Source of the DNA: Clostridia bacterium
Lineage (GTDB): Bacteria; Bacillota_A; Clostridia; Christensenellales; Aristaeellaceae
Assembly: GCA_017412025.1 (NCBI GenBank)
Contig: JAFQOY010000046.1
Coordinates: 1-10,251, forward strand
DNA length: 10,251 nucleotides
Reading direction: 5' to 3'
In this document: positions 1-6,837 of the stretch, in pieces
Position numbering within the stretch: the first letter of the stretch is position 1
Layout: each line of letters opens with the position of its first letter
Position numbers and translations under genes: made by a program
Notes under the pieces: generated by a model
What the model saw: only the letters and a program-made list of their open reading frames with translations
The model's database searches: none
What the model was told of the DNA's origin: nothing

Positions 1-804
1 ATCACCATCCGCGTCAATTATCTGCGCTGCGACGATACGCGCCTGCGCGCGCTGCTTGCCGACGATGAAATCGAGTTCAGCGAGGGCATTGTCCCGGGCA
101 CCTACAAGGTGCATGCCGCGGGCGACATGACCCGCATGCGGGCGTTCCAGAACGGCCTGTTCACCATCCAGGGCGAAAGCTCCGTGATTGCGGCGCGCAT
201 GGTCGGTGCAAAGCCGGGCCAGACGGTGCTGGACGCCTGCGCCGCGCCGGGCGGAAAGACCGCCGTGCTCAGCGAAATGATGAACGACACGGGCCGCGTC
301 TATGCATGGGATACGCATGCGCACCGCGTGGAGCTCATCCGAGGAACGGCGAACCGCCTGAAGCTTGAAAACGTCCGTCCGGCTGTGAAGGACGCCGCCG
401 CGCCGCGTCCGGACATGGACATGACGATCGACGCGGCGCTGATTGACGCGCCGTGCTCCGGCACCGGCGTGATGCTGGAAAAGCCGGACGTCAAGTACCG
501 CGTCACCCGCGAGGGCGTCGCTTCCCTCTGCCGCACGCAGGCGGAGATTCTTAACGCGGTCGCGCCGATGGTCAAGGTCGGCGGCACGCTGGTGTACTCC
601 ACCTGTTCCATCCTGCCGCAGGAAAACGGCAGGCAGGTCGAGGCGTTCCTGAGCCGCCATCCGGAATACGAGGTTGTGCCGATGGCGGCGGAGCTGCCGC
701 AGGCGCTGGCGCAGCATGAGACGGCGCTGGGCCTGCAGATGCTGGCGCACCGCGACGGAACGGACGGCTTCTATGTCTGCCGCATGCGCAGGACGAGGAT
801 GTAA
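1..804 (+). CDS. rsmB: 16S rRNA (cytosine-967-C5)-methyltransferase RsmB, 5' end missing
   Basis: This enzyme transfers a methyl group from S-adenosylmethionine to C5 of a cytosine in 16S rRNA (C967 in E. coli numbering). The frame is open from the first base, so only the C-terminal 267 residues are present. RsmB is usually about 430-450 aa, and the N-terminal NusB-like RNA-binding domain lies upstream of the window. Visible landmarks are an RVN motif (nt 13-21), the SAM-binding motif DACAAPGGKT (nt 232-261), motif IV DAPCSGTG with its cysteine at nt 454-456, and motif VI STCS at nt 598-609, whose cysteine (nt 604-606) is the expected nucleophile. The two cysteines are the hallmark of the RNA m5C methyltransferase family. 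The common QDE(A/S)S segment reads QGESS here. RsmF-type relatives are the alternative, but the position directly before rlmN-stp-prkC fits RsmB. The gene ends 5 nt before rlmN. Confidence 0.93.
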   Translation: MTIRVNYLRCDDTRLRALLADDEIEFSEGIVPGTYKVHAAGDMTRMRAFQNGLFTIQGESSVIAARMVGAKPGQTVLDACAAPGGKTAVLSEMMNDTGRVYAWDTHAHRVELIRGTANRLKLENVRPAVKDAAAPRPDMDMTIDAALIDAPCSGTGVMLEKPDVKYRVTREGVASLCRTQAEILNAVAPMVKVGGTLVYSTCSILPQENGRQVEAFLSRHPEYEVVPMAAELPQALAQHETALGLQMLAHRDGTDGFYVCRMRRTRM

Positions 805-809
805 GAGCG

Positions 810-1883
810 ATGGCGGATATCATGGAAAAGACGCAGCTGCTTTGCTATACGCCGGAGGAGCTTTCGGCATACCTCAAGGCGCAGGGGCAGCCCGCCTTCA
901 GGGCGAAGCAGCTCTTTGCCTGGCTGCATCAGGGCGTGCCCTTCGCGCAGATGAGCAACCTGCCCAGGGCGCTGCGCGAGACGCTGGAAAAGACCTGTAT
1001 CGACAACCCGGTTTCCGTGCTTGAGACGATCGAATCCAGGCTTGACGGCACGATCAAGCTGCTTTACAGGCTGAATGACGGGCACATCATCGAGGGCGTG
1101 CTCATGCGCTACAAGTACGGCAATACGCTGTGCCTGTCCACGCAGGTGGGCTGCCGCATGGGCTGCGCGTTCTGCGCGTCCACGCTCGACGGCTGCGCGC
1201 GCAATCTGACCAGCGCGGAAATGTTGGGGCAGGTGGTCTGCGCTAACGGCGTGCTTGCCGGCCAGGGCGAGGGGCAGAAGGTCGGCAACATCGTATTGAT
1301 GGGCAGCGGCGAGCCGTTTGACAACTATGACAATGTGGTCAGGTTCCTGCGCATCCTGCGCATGGAGGGCGGGCTGTGCATCGGCATGCGCAGCGTGTCG
1401 CTTTCGACCTGCGGCCTGGTGGAAAATATGCGCAGGTTTGCGGACGAGGGGCTTCCGGTCACGCTGTCGCTGTCCCTGCACGCGCCGAGTGACGACGTCA
1501 GAAAGCAGCTTATGCCCGTGGCCAGAAAGTATGGCATGGACGAGGTGCTCTCCGCCTGCCGGTATTACATCGAAAAGACCGGAAGGCGCGTGATCTTTGA
1601 ATATGCGCTGGTGCACGGCGTCAACGCCGCGCCGGAGCAGGCCGCCGAGCTGGCGGCAAGGCTGCGCGGCATGCAGTGCCACGTCAACCTCATCCCGCTC
1701 AACGCGGTGCCGGAGCGCGGGCTTCAGGGCGTCAGCGAGCGCGAGGTGGACGCGTTTAAAAAGGTGCTTGAACAGAAGAACATCTCCGTGACCAGACGGC
1801 GGGAGATGGGCGACGATATCGAAGGCGCATGCGGCCAGCTGCGCAGACGATACATGAAGGAAAACGAGACGGGCAGCGACTGA
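810..1883 (+). CDS. rlmN: 23S rRNA (adenine-2503-C2)-methyltransferase RlmN, radical SAM
   Basis: RlmN methylates C2 of A2503 in 23S rRNA at the peptidyl-transferase centre; the E. coli enzyme also acts on A37 of some tRNAs. The 357 aa length is normal. The N-terminal part (about 1-95) carries the usual accessory fold. The radical SAM cluster motif is CRMGCAFC (C115, C119, C122). The two cysteines of the methyl-transfer mechanism are both present: C108 (in TLCLSTQVGC, seven residues before the cluster) and C341 (in DIEGACGQL). The SAM-binding GEP motif is at 167-169, within MGSGEPFDN, where many homologues read GMGEPLxN. The ATG at 810 is preceded at 11 nt by a weak GAGG (795-798) inside rsmB. 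An ATG at 822 is a possible alternative start. The Cfr family is a paralogue; this context and motif set favour RlmN. Confidence 0.96.
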   Translation: MADIMEKTQLLCYTPEELSAYLKAQGQPAFRAKQLFAWLHQGVPFAQMSNLPRALRETLEKTCIDNPVSVLETIESRLDGTIKLLYRLNDGHIIEGVLMRYKYGNTLCLSTQVGCRMGCAFCASTLDGCARNLTSAEMLGQVVCANGVLAGQGEGQKVGNIVLMGSGEPFDNYDNVVRFLRILRMEGGLCIGMRSVSLSTCGLVENMRRFADEGLPVTLSLSLHAPSDDVRKQLMPVARKYGMDEVLSACRYYIEKTGRRVIFEYALVHGVNAAPEQAAELAARLRGMQCHVNLIPLNAVPERGLQGVSEREVDAFKKVLEQKNISVTRRREMGDDIEGACGQLRRRYMKENETGSD

Positions 1884-1907
1884 TTCCTGAACGAAAGGGG
1901 CGGCAAA

Positions 1908-2621
1908 GTGACTGCAACGCTGAGAACGGATATTGGCAAAGTGCGCAGACAGAACGAGGATGCGGCCTGGTTTGACGAGAAGAAGGGCGTCTTCGCCGTT
2001 GCGGACGGCATGGGCGGGCATCTGGCGGGCGAGGTGGCCAGCAGCATCGCGATTGACGCTGTGCAGCGCATGGTCAGAGAGAACGCGGAGCCGGGCGTCT
2101 CCGTCCTGCGCGGGGCCGCAGAGGATGCGCATGCGCGGATTCACGCGCATGCCAGGGCCAATCCGCAGTGCGCAGGCATGGGCACGACGCTGTCGGTCAT
2201 GTGGCGGGGGTACAGGTATGCCTATATCGCGCACGTGGGCGACAGCCGGATCTACCGCATGCGCGGCGGCGTTTTGGAGCAGATCACGGAGGATCACTCC
2301 CTGGTGGAGGAGCTTGTGCGCGCCCGTCTGATCACGAAGGAAGAAGCGAGGACGCACCCCAGACGCAACATCATCACCCGCGCGCTGGGCACGCAGGGCG
2401 ACAACACGCCCGATCTGCTGGCGGCCGATGTGGAGCCGGGCGATCTGTGGCTTTTGTGCACGGACGGCCTGTGCGGCATGATTTCCGACGAGGCGATTGC
2501 GGGGACGCTTATGCGCGGCGGCAGCGTCGAAGCGATGGCGGACAGCCTGATGGAGCAGGCGCTTTCAGCCGGCGGAAAGGACAATGTGTCGCTGATCCTG
2601 TGCCGCATGGAGGAGGACTGA
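1908..2621 (+). CDS. stp: PP2C-type Ser/Thr protein phosphatase (Stp/PrpC)
   Basis: This is a cytosolic metal-dependent phosphatase that removes phosphate from serine and threonine residues phosphorylated by the neighbouring PASTA kinase, and from the kinase itself. At 237 aa it matches bacterial PP2C minimal catalytic domains. Motifs in order: TDIGKVRRQNED (7-18), VADGMGGH with metal ligand D33, GDSRIY (111-116), CTDG with D186, and GGKDNVS with D225. These are the expected Mn/Mg-binding aspartates, so it should be active. No transmembrane segment is seen. The start is GTG, chosen because GAAAGGGG (1893-1900) lies 7 nt upstream and the family begins just before T-D-x-G. It follows rlmN by 24 nt. 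Its stop is 1 nt before the kinase start, so the pair is almost certainly translationally coupled. Confidence 0.96.
   Translation: MTATLRTDIGKVRRQNEDAAWFDEKKGVFAVADGMGGHLAGEVASSIAIDAVQRMVRENAEPGVSVLRGAAEDAHARIHAHARANPQCAGMGTTLSVMWRGYRYAYIAHVGDSRIYRMRGGVLEQITEDHSLVEELVRARLITKEEARTHPRRNIITRALGTQGDNTPDLLAADVEPGDLWLLCTDGLCGMISDEAIAGTLMRGGSVEAMADSLMEQALSAGGKDNVSLILCRMEED
2611..2616 (+). promoter_or_regulatory. Strong ribosome binding site for prkC inside the end of stp
   Basis: A full AGGAGG lies 6 nt before the GTG start of prkC and within the last codons of stp. It supports GTG 2623 as the kinase start and suggests coupled translation of phosphatase and kinase. Confidence 0.8.
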
Positions 2622-2622
2622 C

Positions 2623-4473
2623 GTGGAATCGAGATTGATTGGCAGGATTGTCAGCCGCCGGTTCCGCGTGGAGGATATCATCGGACGCGGCGGCATGGCC
2701 ATCGTGTACCGCGCGTTTGACCTCAAGAGCCACCAGACGGTGGCGCTGAAGGTGCTGCGCGAGGAATATGAAGAGGATCAGGAATACCGGGAGCGCTTTG
2801 AGCGCGAGGCCCAGGTATGCAAAAAGCTGAATCATCCCAACGTCGTCAACGCCATTGATTCCGGCATGGTCAGCGGCATTTCCTATATCGCCATGGAATA
2901 CGTGGACGGGCAGACGCTCAAGGAGCTGATTGCCGAAAAGGGCAGGATGGATCAGGGCGAGGCCGTGCGCTGTACGCTGCAGATTCTCGCCGCGCTCTCC
3001 CATGCGCATGCCAAGGGCATCGTGCACAGGGACATGAAGCCGCAGAACGTGATGGTGGCCCGCAGCGGCCAGATCAAGCTGGCGGACTTCGGCATCGCGG
3101 GCATGGCGGATACCAAAACGCTGACCTCCGAGGGCAACGTCATGGGCTCCGTGCATTACTTTTCGCCCGAGCAGGCCAAGGGCATGAAGGCGACGGAGGC
3201 AAGCGACCTGTATTCCGTGGGCGTGATGCTCTATGAAATGCTGACCGGTCATGTGCCGTTTGAGGGCGAGACGGCCGTATCCGTGGCGATGATGCACCTG
3301 ATGGAGACGCCTGCGCCGATTGAGAAGGAGGCGTCGGTCTGCCGCGCGGTGGAGCTGATCGTCAAAAAATCGCTTGAGAAGAATCCGCAGGACCGCTACC
3401 AGAGCGCCGAGATGATGATCCGCGACCTGAGAAGGGCGCTGCGCCATCCGGACGGCGAATTCATGGAGGCGGAGAGGCGGCTTGCGCAGGAGCGCGCCAG
3501 GCGGGCGGAGGGCGACCGGACGAAGCGCCGCCGCCGCAACCGGGCGCTGGTCCGCGCTGCGGCGCTCTTTTCCGCGATGGTGATCGTGTGCGCGATTGCG
3601 TTTACAGGCGTGCGCATGTACAGGTCGATGTTCCTGTATGCGCGCATGCCGGATCTGGCCGGCGTCGACGCGGCGACGGCAGAAAAGATGATCGCCAGCG
3701 CCGGGCTGGTGCCAAAGCTTGATTATGCGTACAGCGACATGCCGGAGGGATATGTCAGCGCACAGGCGCCGCTGTCCGGCGAATCCGTCCGCCGCGGCGA
3801 GACGGTGTCGGTCACGGTGTCGCGCGGCAGCGACATGCTGCCCGTGCAGCGCTTTGTCGGCATGGAGCAGGACGCGGCGATCACCGCGCTCAAGGCGCAG
3901 GGCTTTGAGACGGGAGAGATCGCCGTCGTGCCCAGCGAGCAGATGCGCGGTACGGTGATTGCGCAGTCGCCCGACGTGGGCACGAGCGCGCGGCTGGGAA
4001 GCGCCGTTTCGCTGACGGTATCCGGCGGGCGCGTCGTCGTGCCGGAGCTTACGGGCCAGCGCGAGGAGGCGGCGCTTTCAAGGATTGCGCAGCTCGGGCT
4101 CGTCTGCGGCATGATCACCTATGAGGACGTAAGCGACGCAAGGCTTGACGGCGTTGTGCTCCGGCAGTCGCTTGAGCAGTTTGCGCAGGTGCTTCCGGGC
4201 AGCGTGGTGGAGATGAGCGTTGGCTACTACGACAAGCGCAAGTACACAGCCTCCGTGCAGGTGAAGGTGGACGTGCCGCCGGAGGGCGTCAACGTCCGCG
4301 TGACGCTGGTGGGCGAGGACGGAAAGGAAAGCGACATGTATGCCGCAGGCCACAGCGAGCCGGGCGAAATCCAGCTGGACGTGCTGCTGCGCAGCGAGGT
4401 CAGCGGCGTGATGACGTGGCGGCTGTATCTGGACGGCGGCTTCCGGAGCGAAGCGACGGCCGTGCTTGAGTAA
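2623..4473 (+). CDS. prkC: PASTA-domain Ser/Thr protein kinase (PrkC/Stk1 type)
   Basis: This membrane kinase senses muropeptides or lipid II through external PASTA repeats and phosphorylates cytoplasmic proteins. In Firmicutes the family controls cell-wall synthesis, division, dormancy exit and translation. Length is 616 aa. The kinase domain (about 10-275) has a glycine loop GRGGMAIVY (21-29), catalytic K43, HRDMKPQN with base D137, DFG (155-157), threonines T164, T166 and T168 in the activation loop, and SPE (181-183). A short basic juxtamembrane stretch (about 291-307, rich in Arg) precedes one transmembrane helix (about 308-330). Three PASTA repeats follow (about 342-402, 406-469, 471-536). 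The last 80 residues (537-616) are an extra, non-PASTA, probably beta-rich extracellular domain. GTG start; rsgA follows after 15 nt. In B. subtilis, PrkC phosphorylates the RsgA orthologue CpgA. Confidence 0.97.
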   Translation: MESRLIGRIVSRRFRVEDIIGRGGMAIVYRAFDLKSHQTVALKVLREEYEEDQEYRERFEREAQVCKKLNHPNVVNAIDSGMVSGISYIAMEYVDGQTLKELIAEKGRMDQGEAVRCTLQILAALSHAHAKGIVHRDMKPQNVMVARSGQIKLADFGIAGMADTKTLTSEGNVMGSVHYFSPEQAKGMKATEASDLYSVGVMLYEMLTGHVPFEGETAVSVAMMHLMETPAPIEKEASVCRAVELIVKKSLEKNPQDRYQSAEMMIRDLRRALRHPDGEFMEAERRLAQERARRAEGDRTKRRRRNRALVRAAALFSAMVIVCAIAFTGVRMYRSMFLYARMPDLAGVDAATAEKMIASAGLVPKLDYAYSDMPEGYVSAQAPLSGESVRRGETVSVTVSRGSDMLPVQRFVGMEQDAAITALKAQGFETGEIAVVPSEQMRGTVIAQSPDVGTSARLGSAVSLTVSGGRVVVPELTGQREEAALSRIAQLGLVCGMITYEDVSDARLDGVVLRQSLEQFAQVLPGSVVEMSVGYYDKRKYTASVQVKVDVPPEGVNVRVTLVGEDGKESDMYAAGHSEPGEIQLDVLLRSEVSGVMTWRLYLDGGFRSEATAVLE

Positions 4474-4488
4474 AAGCAGAGGGAATCA

Positions 4489-5364
4489 ATGACAGGAAGT
4501 ATCATGCGGGGCAGCGGCAGCTTTTACACCGTGCTCTGCGAGGAAGACGGACAGGAATATACGCTGCGTGCGCAGAAAAAGCTGCGCCATCAGAAAATGA
4601 CGCCGATGGTGGGCGACCGCGTGCGCTTTTCGCCCGGGCAGGGTGAGGAAGACGGCTGGCTGGAGGAGATCCTGCCCAGAAAGAGCGAGATGCTCCGGCC
4701 GAGCGTCGCCAATGCGGACATGCTCATGCTTGTCGTGGCCAGCGTGCCGCATCCGGATATGATGCTCATTGACAAGCTGATCCTGCGCGCGGCAAAGGGC
4801 GGCATGACGCCGGCGCTGTGCGTCAACAAGATTGACCTGGGCGGCGATCTGGCGGAGGAAATCCGCGCGGAATATGCGGGCACGCAGCTGCGCGTGTTTG
4901 CCGCCAGCGCGCTGACGGGCGAGGGCGTGGATGCGCTTCGCGAGGCCATGCGCGGCAGGGTCACCTGCCTGGCCGGTCAGTCCGCGGTGGGCAAGAGTTC
5001 GCTGCTCAACGCGCTTTTCGGCCTTGAGCTGGAAACGGGCGGCCTGAGCCGAAAGACGGAGCGCGGCAGGCATACGACGCGCCGGTCGGAGATGATGGCC
5101 GTGGACGGCATGATGGTGCTGGATACGCCGGGCTTCAGCCTGCTTGAACTGGACGAGATGGACCCGCAGGACTTTGCTCAGCTGTATCCGGAGTATAACG
5201 AGCTGGCGGGCGAATGCCGCTTCCAGCCGTGCCTGCACGACAGGGAGCCGGGCTGCGCCGTGCACGCAGCCGTCGGCGCCGGGAAGCTGAGCGCTGTGCG
5301 CTGGCAGAGATACCGCGAGCTGCTGGCAGAAGTAAAGGAGAACTGGAAAGGACGATACGTATGA
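4489..5364 (+). CDS. rsgA: Small ribosomal subunit biogenesis GTPase RsgA
   Basis: RsgA (YjeQ/CpgA) is a ribosome-stimulated GTPase that checks late maturation of the 30S subunit. The protein is 291 aa, normal for Firmicutes. An N-terminal OB fold (about 1-65) starts with the family-typical pattern M-x-G-x-I then GSFYTV. The GTPase domain is circularly permuted, as expected: G4 NKID (113-116) and G5 SAL (140-142) come before G1 GQSAVGKS (163-170), G2 GRHTT (193-197) and G3 DTPG (212-215). A C-terminal zinc knuckle follows, with C243, C248, H250 and C256. The ATG at 4489 has GAGGGA (4479-4484) 4 nt upstream; an in-frame ATG at 4504 would cut the OB-fold start. The stop overlaps the rpe start by 4 nt (ATGA). 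RsgA is a known phosphorylation target of the PASTA kinase in other Firmicutes, which fits the adjacency. Confidence 0.96.
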   Translation: MTGSIMRGSGSFYTVLCEEDGQEYTLRAQKKLRHQKMTPMVGDRVRFSPGQGEEDGWLEEILPRKSEMLRPSVANADMLMLVVASVPHPDMMLIDKLILRAAKGGMTPALCVNKIDLGGDLAEEIRAEYAGTQLRVFAASALTGEGVDALREAMRGRVTCLAGQSAVGKSSLLNALFGLELETGGLSRKTERGRHTTRRSEMMAVDGMMVLDTPGFSLLELDEMDPQDFAQLYPEYNELAGECRFQPCLHDREPGCAVHAAVGAGKLSAVRWQRYRELLAEVKENWKGRYV

Positions 5365-6029
5365 TCAGGATTGCCCCTTCCATTTTAGGCGCCGATCTGC
5401 TCAGGCTGGGAGAAGAGATCGAGCTTGTGGAGAGACTGGGCCTTGAATGGCTCCATCTGGATCACATGGACGGCCACTTCACGCCCAACGTGAGCTTTGG
5501 GCCTGATTTTGTGCGCGCGATCCGCAAAAAGACGAAGCTCTTTCTCGACGTGCATCTGATGTTCACCAACCCGATGGATTATATCGACACCTATACCCGG
5601 GCTGGCGCGGATATGATTACCGTGCACGTGGAGGCGAACGCCCCGGAGGCGTGCCTGAAAAAGATCCGCAAAAACGGCCTGCGCGCAGGCATCAGCATCA
5701 ATCCGCACACCGCGCCGGACAAGATCGAGCGGCTGCTTCCGCTGTGCGATCATGTGCTGGTGATGACGGTGGAGCCGGGATTCGGCGGTCAGAAGCTCAG
5801 GGAATACTGCCTTGGCAAGGTATCCGTGATTTCGGATATGATCAAAAAGACCGGGCGCGATATCACGATCGCCGTGGACGGCGGCGTGAAGCTTGAAAAC
5901 GTGGAGCGCGTTGCGGCGGCGGGCGCCAATGTGCTGGTGATGGGCACCGGCATTTTCCGCGCGGAGGATCCGTCTGCCCTCGTGCAGAGTATTCATGAGA
6001 TCACGGAGGGCAGCGTATGCACGCGCTGA
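5361..6029 (+). CDS. rpe: Ribulose-phosphate 3-epimerase
   Basis: Rpe interconverts D-ribulose 5-phosphate and D-xylulose 5-phosphate in the non-oxidative pentose phosphate pathway. It is a cytosolic TIM barrel of 222 aa, the usual size. Visible motifs: APSILGAD (5-12), LHLDHMDGHFTPN (31-43) with metal ligands H32 and D34, DVHLM with H65, the phosphate-binding EPGFGGQ (138-144), AVDGGV with D173, and VMGTGIF (193-199). The metal and acid/base residues H32, D34, H65 and D173 are all present, so the enzyme should be functional. The frame is open further upstream (to about 5214), but the ATG at 5361 was chosen because it matches the conserved N-terminus, has AAAGGA (5347-5352) 8 nt upstream, and forms an ATGA overlap with rsgA. 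Related sugar-phosphate epimerases such as allulose-6-phosphate epimerase are a minor alternative. Confidence 0.95.
   Translation: MIRIAPSILGADLLRLGEEIELVERLGLEWLHLDHMDGHFTPNVSFGPDFVRAIRKKTKLFLDVHLMFTNPMDYIDTYTRAGADMITVHVEANAPEACLKKIRKNGLRAGISINPHTAPDKIERLLPLCDHVLVMTVEPGFGGQKLREYCLGKVSVISDMIKKTGRDITIAVDGGVKLENVERVAAAGANVLVMGTGIFRAEDPSALVQSIHEITEGSVCTR
6005..6010 (+). promoter_or_regulatory. Ribosome binding site of thiN inside rpe
   Basis: GGAGGG sits 6 nt before the ATG at 6017, inside the last codons of rpe. It supports a 13-nt gene overlap (6017-6029) rather than a later thiN start, since the first residues (LIVLGGD) form the conserved first strand of ThiN. Confidence 0.7.
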
Positions 6030-6652
6030 TTGTGCTGGGCGGCGATGCGCCGGGCGCGGCGCTGCTGCGGCGCTGCGCGCAGGAGGCGGATTTTGTCATC
6101 GCCGCGGACAGGGGACTCGCCTGCTTTGAACCGGCGGGAATCGAGCCGGATCTGCTGGTCGGCGATATGGACTCTGTGCCCCCGCAGGTGCTTGCCCGGT
6201 ATGCGGATCATCTGCCGCTGAGGCGGCTGAACTGCATCAAGGACGACACGGACGGCGTGGACGCGATGGATGAGGCGATAGTAAGAGGCGCAAACAGGAT
6301 CACGTTCCTGGGCGCGCTGGGCGGCAGGCTTGACCATGCGCTGGCCAACCTCATGCTGCTTGTGCGCGCGGCGCAAAGGGGCGTTTTTGCCCGGATTCTC
6401 GACGAGCATGTCAGCATTGTGCGGGTTGACGGGGAATGTGTGATCGAAAACGCCGTGGGCGATACGGTCTCTGTGCTGCCGCTGGGCAGCGCGCAGGGCG
6501 TCACGCTTACGGGCTTCTTTTATCCGCTTGAAAATCACACGCTCACCAGCGCGCATCCGCTGGGCGTGAGCAATGTCGTGACGCAGGAAAGGGCCGTCGT
6601 GCGCGCGGAAACGGGCGATCTGCTTGTGTTCCATCACCGGGGCGGCGTCTGA
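6017..6652 (+). CDS. thiN: Thiamine diphosphokinase ThiN
   Basis: ThiN transfers pyrophosphate from ATP to thiamine to give thiamine diphosphate, the cofactor of transketolase, pyruvate-handling enzymes and others. The protein is 211 aa, as usual for bacterial TPK. Motifs: AADRGL (29-34), the metal-binding LLVGDMDS (46-53; the family normally has GDFDS), KDDTD (75-79), GGRLDH (102-107) and the thiamine-pocket GVSN (183-186) near the C-terminus. No signal peptide or membrane segment is seen. It overlaps rpe by 13 nt and is the last gene of the operon. No thiamine riboswitch lies upstream, so expression seems to follow the operon rather than thiamine level. In B. subtilis thiN also follows rpe at this locus. 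Confidence is high; only substrate preference is untested. Confidence 0.94.
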   Translation: MHALIVLGGDAPGAALLRRCAQEADFVIAADRGLACFEPAGIEPDLLVGDMDSVPPQVLARYADHLPLRRLNCIKDDTDGVDAMDEAIVRGANRITFLGALGGRLDHALANLMLLVRAAQRGVFARILDEHVSIVRVDGECVIENAVGDTVSVLPLGSAQGVTLTGFFYPLENHTLTSAHPLGVSNVVTQERAVVRAETGDLLVFHHRGGV

Positions 6653-6656
6653 TCCG

Positions 6657-6675
6657 GCCGGGATGATTGCCCGGC
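6657..6675 (+). other. GC-rich hairpin just after thiN
   Basis: GCCGGG (6657-6662) and CCCGGC (6670-6675) form a perfect 6-bp stem around a 7-nt loop, 4 nt after the thiN stop codon. No T run follows, so it is not a standard intrinsic terminator by itself. It could protect the 3' end of the mRNA or work with the second hairpin downstream, or be a chance product of high GC. Confidence 0.4.
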
Positions 6676-6711
6676 AGGGATACGGCCTGCAGAGAGACAA
6701 TCCAATATGCA

Positions 6712-6746
6712 TCCCGCCTTCCTGGGAATTTGAAGGCGGGAATTTT
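6712..6746 (+). terminator. Probable intrinsic terminator of the rsmB-thiN operon
   Basis: A 10-bp perfect stem pairs 6712-6721 (TCCCGCCTTC) with 6732-6741 (GAAGGCGGGA) around a 10-nt loop, followed by TTTT at 6743-6746. Position and structure fit a rho-independent terminator after thiN. The T run is short, so termination may be incomplete and some transcripts may continue into dgt. Confidence 0.65.
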
Positions 6747-6758
6747 CATCCGTCGATA

Positions 6759-6792
6759 GGTTTTTGCCAATCCATGTCGAATATAATATTCG
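6759..6792 (+). promoter_or_regulatory. Probable promoter of the dgt-dnaG-rpoD operon
   Basis: A perfect TATAAT lies at 6782-6787 in the most AT-rich part of the window, between the terminator and dgt. The -35 region at a 17-nt spacer is weak (GGTTTT, 6759-6764). A better-looking TTGCCA at 6764-6769 is only 12 nt from the -10 box, which is too close for the housekeeping sigma factor. The implied transcript start is near 6794, about 44 nt before the dgt ATG. The weak -35 may mean that an activator is needed. Confidence 0.55.
6778..6792. promoter_or_regulatory. 7-1-7 palindrome over the -10 box, possible operator
   Basis: CGAATAT, one central A, then ATATTCG form a perfect inverted repeat that contains the TATAAT box at 6782-6787. 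A dimeric repressor bound here would block RNA polymerase. No known operator is recognised. It is not the Firmicutes LexA box, which has GAAC-N4-GTTC. AT-rich promoters can form such palindromes by chance, so operator function is inference. Confidence 0.35.
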
Positions 6793-6837
6793 TCTGTTTT
6801 TATCGATATATCAGCAGAATGGAAAGGGGCGGGACGG

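Noticed and set aside
771..2357. 528-codon open frame on the - strand
   Set aside because: It is in exact codon register opposite rlmN and stp, both with full family motifs. Its translation is rich in His, Arg and Ala with no recognisable domain, typical of a GC-rich shadow.
5214..5360. Upstream extension of rpe to an ATG inside rsgA
   Set aside because: It would overlap rsgA by about 150 nt and add an Arg-rich tail absent from the family. The ATG at 5361 has a ribosome binding site and the conserved start.
5964..6016. Thiamine (TPP) riboswitch before thiN
   Set aside because: The upstream sequence is rpe coding sequence and thiN overlaps it. No leader region exists for an aptamer.
6764..6787. 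TTGCCA plus TATAAT as a standard sigma-A promoter
   Set aside because: The spacer is 12 nt, well below the usual 16-18 nt. Only the -10 box is kept as evidence.
6778..6792. LexA (SOS) box
   Set aside because: The arms are GAAT and ATTC with a 5-nt centre, not GAAC-N4-GTTC.
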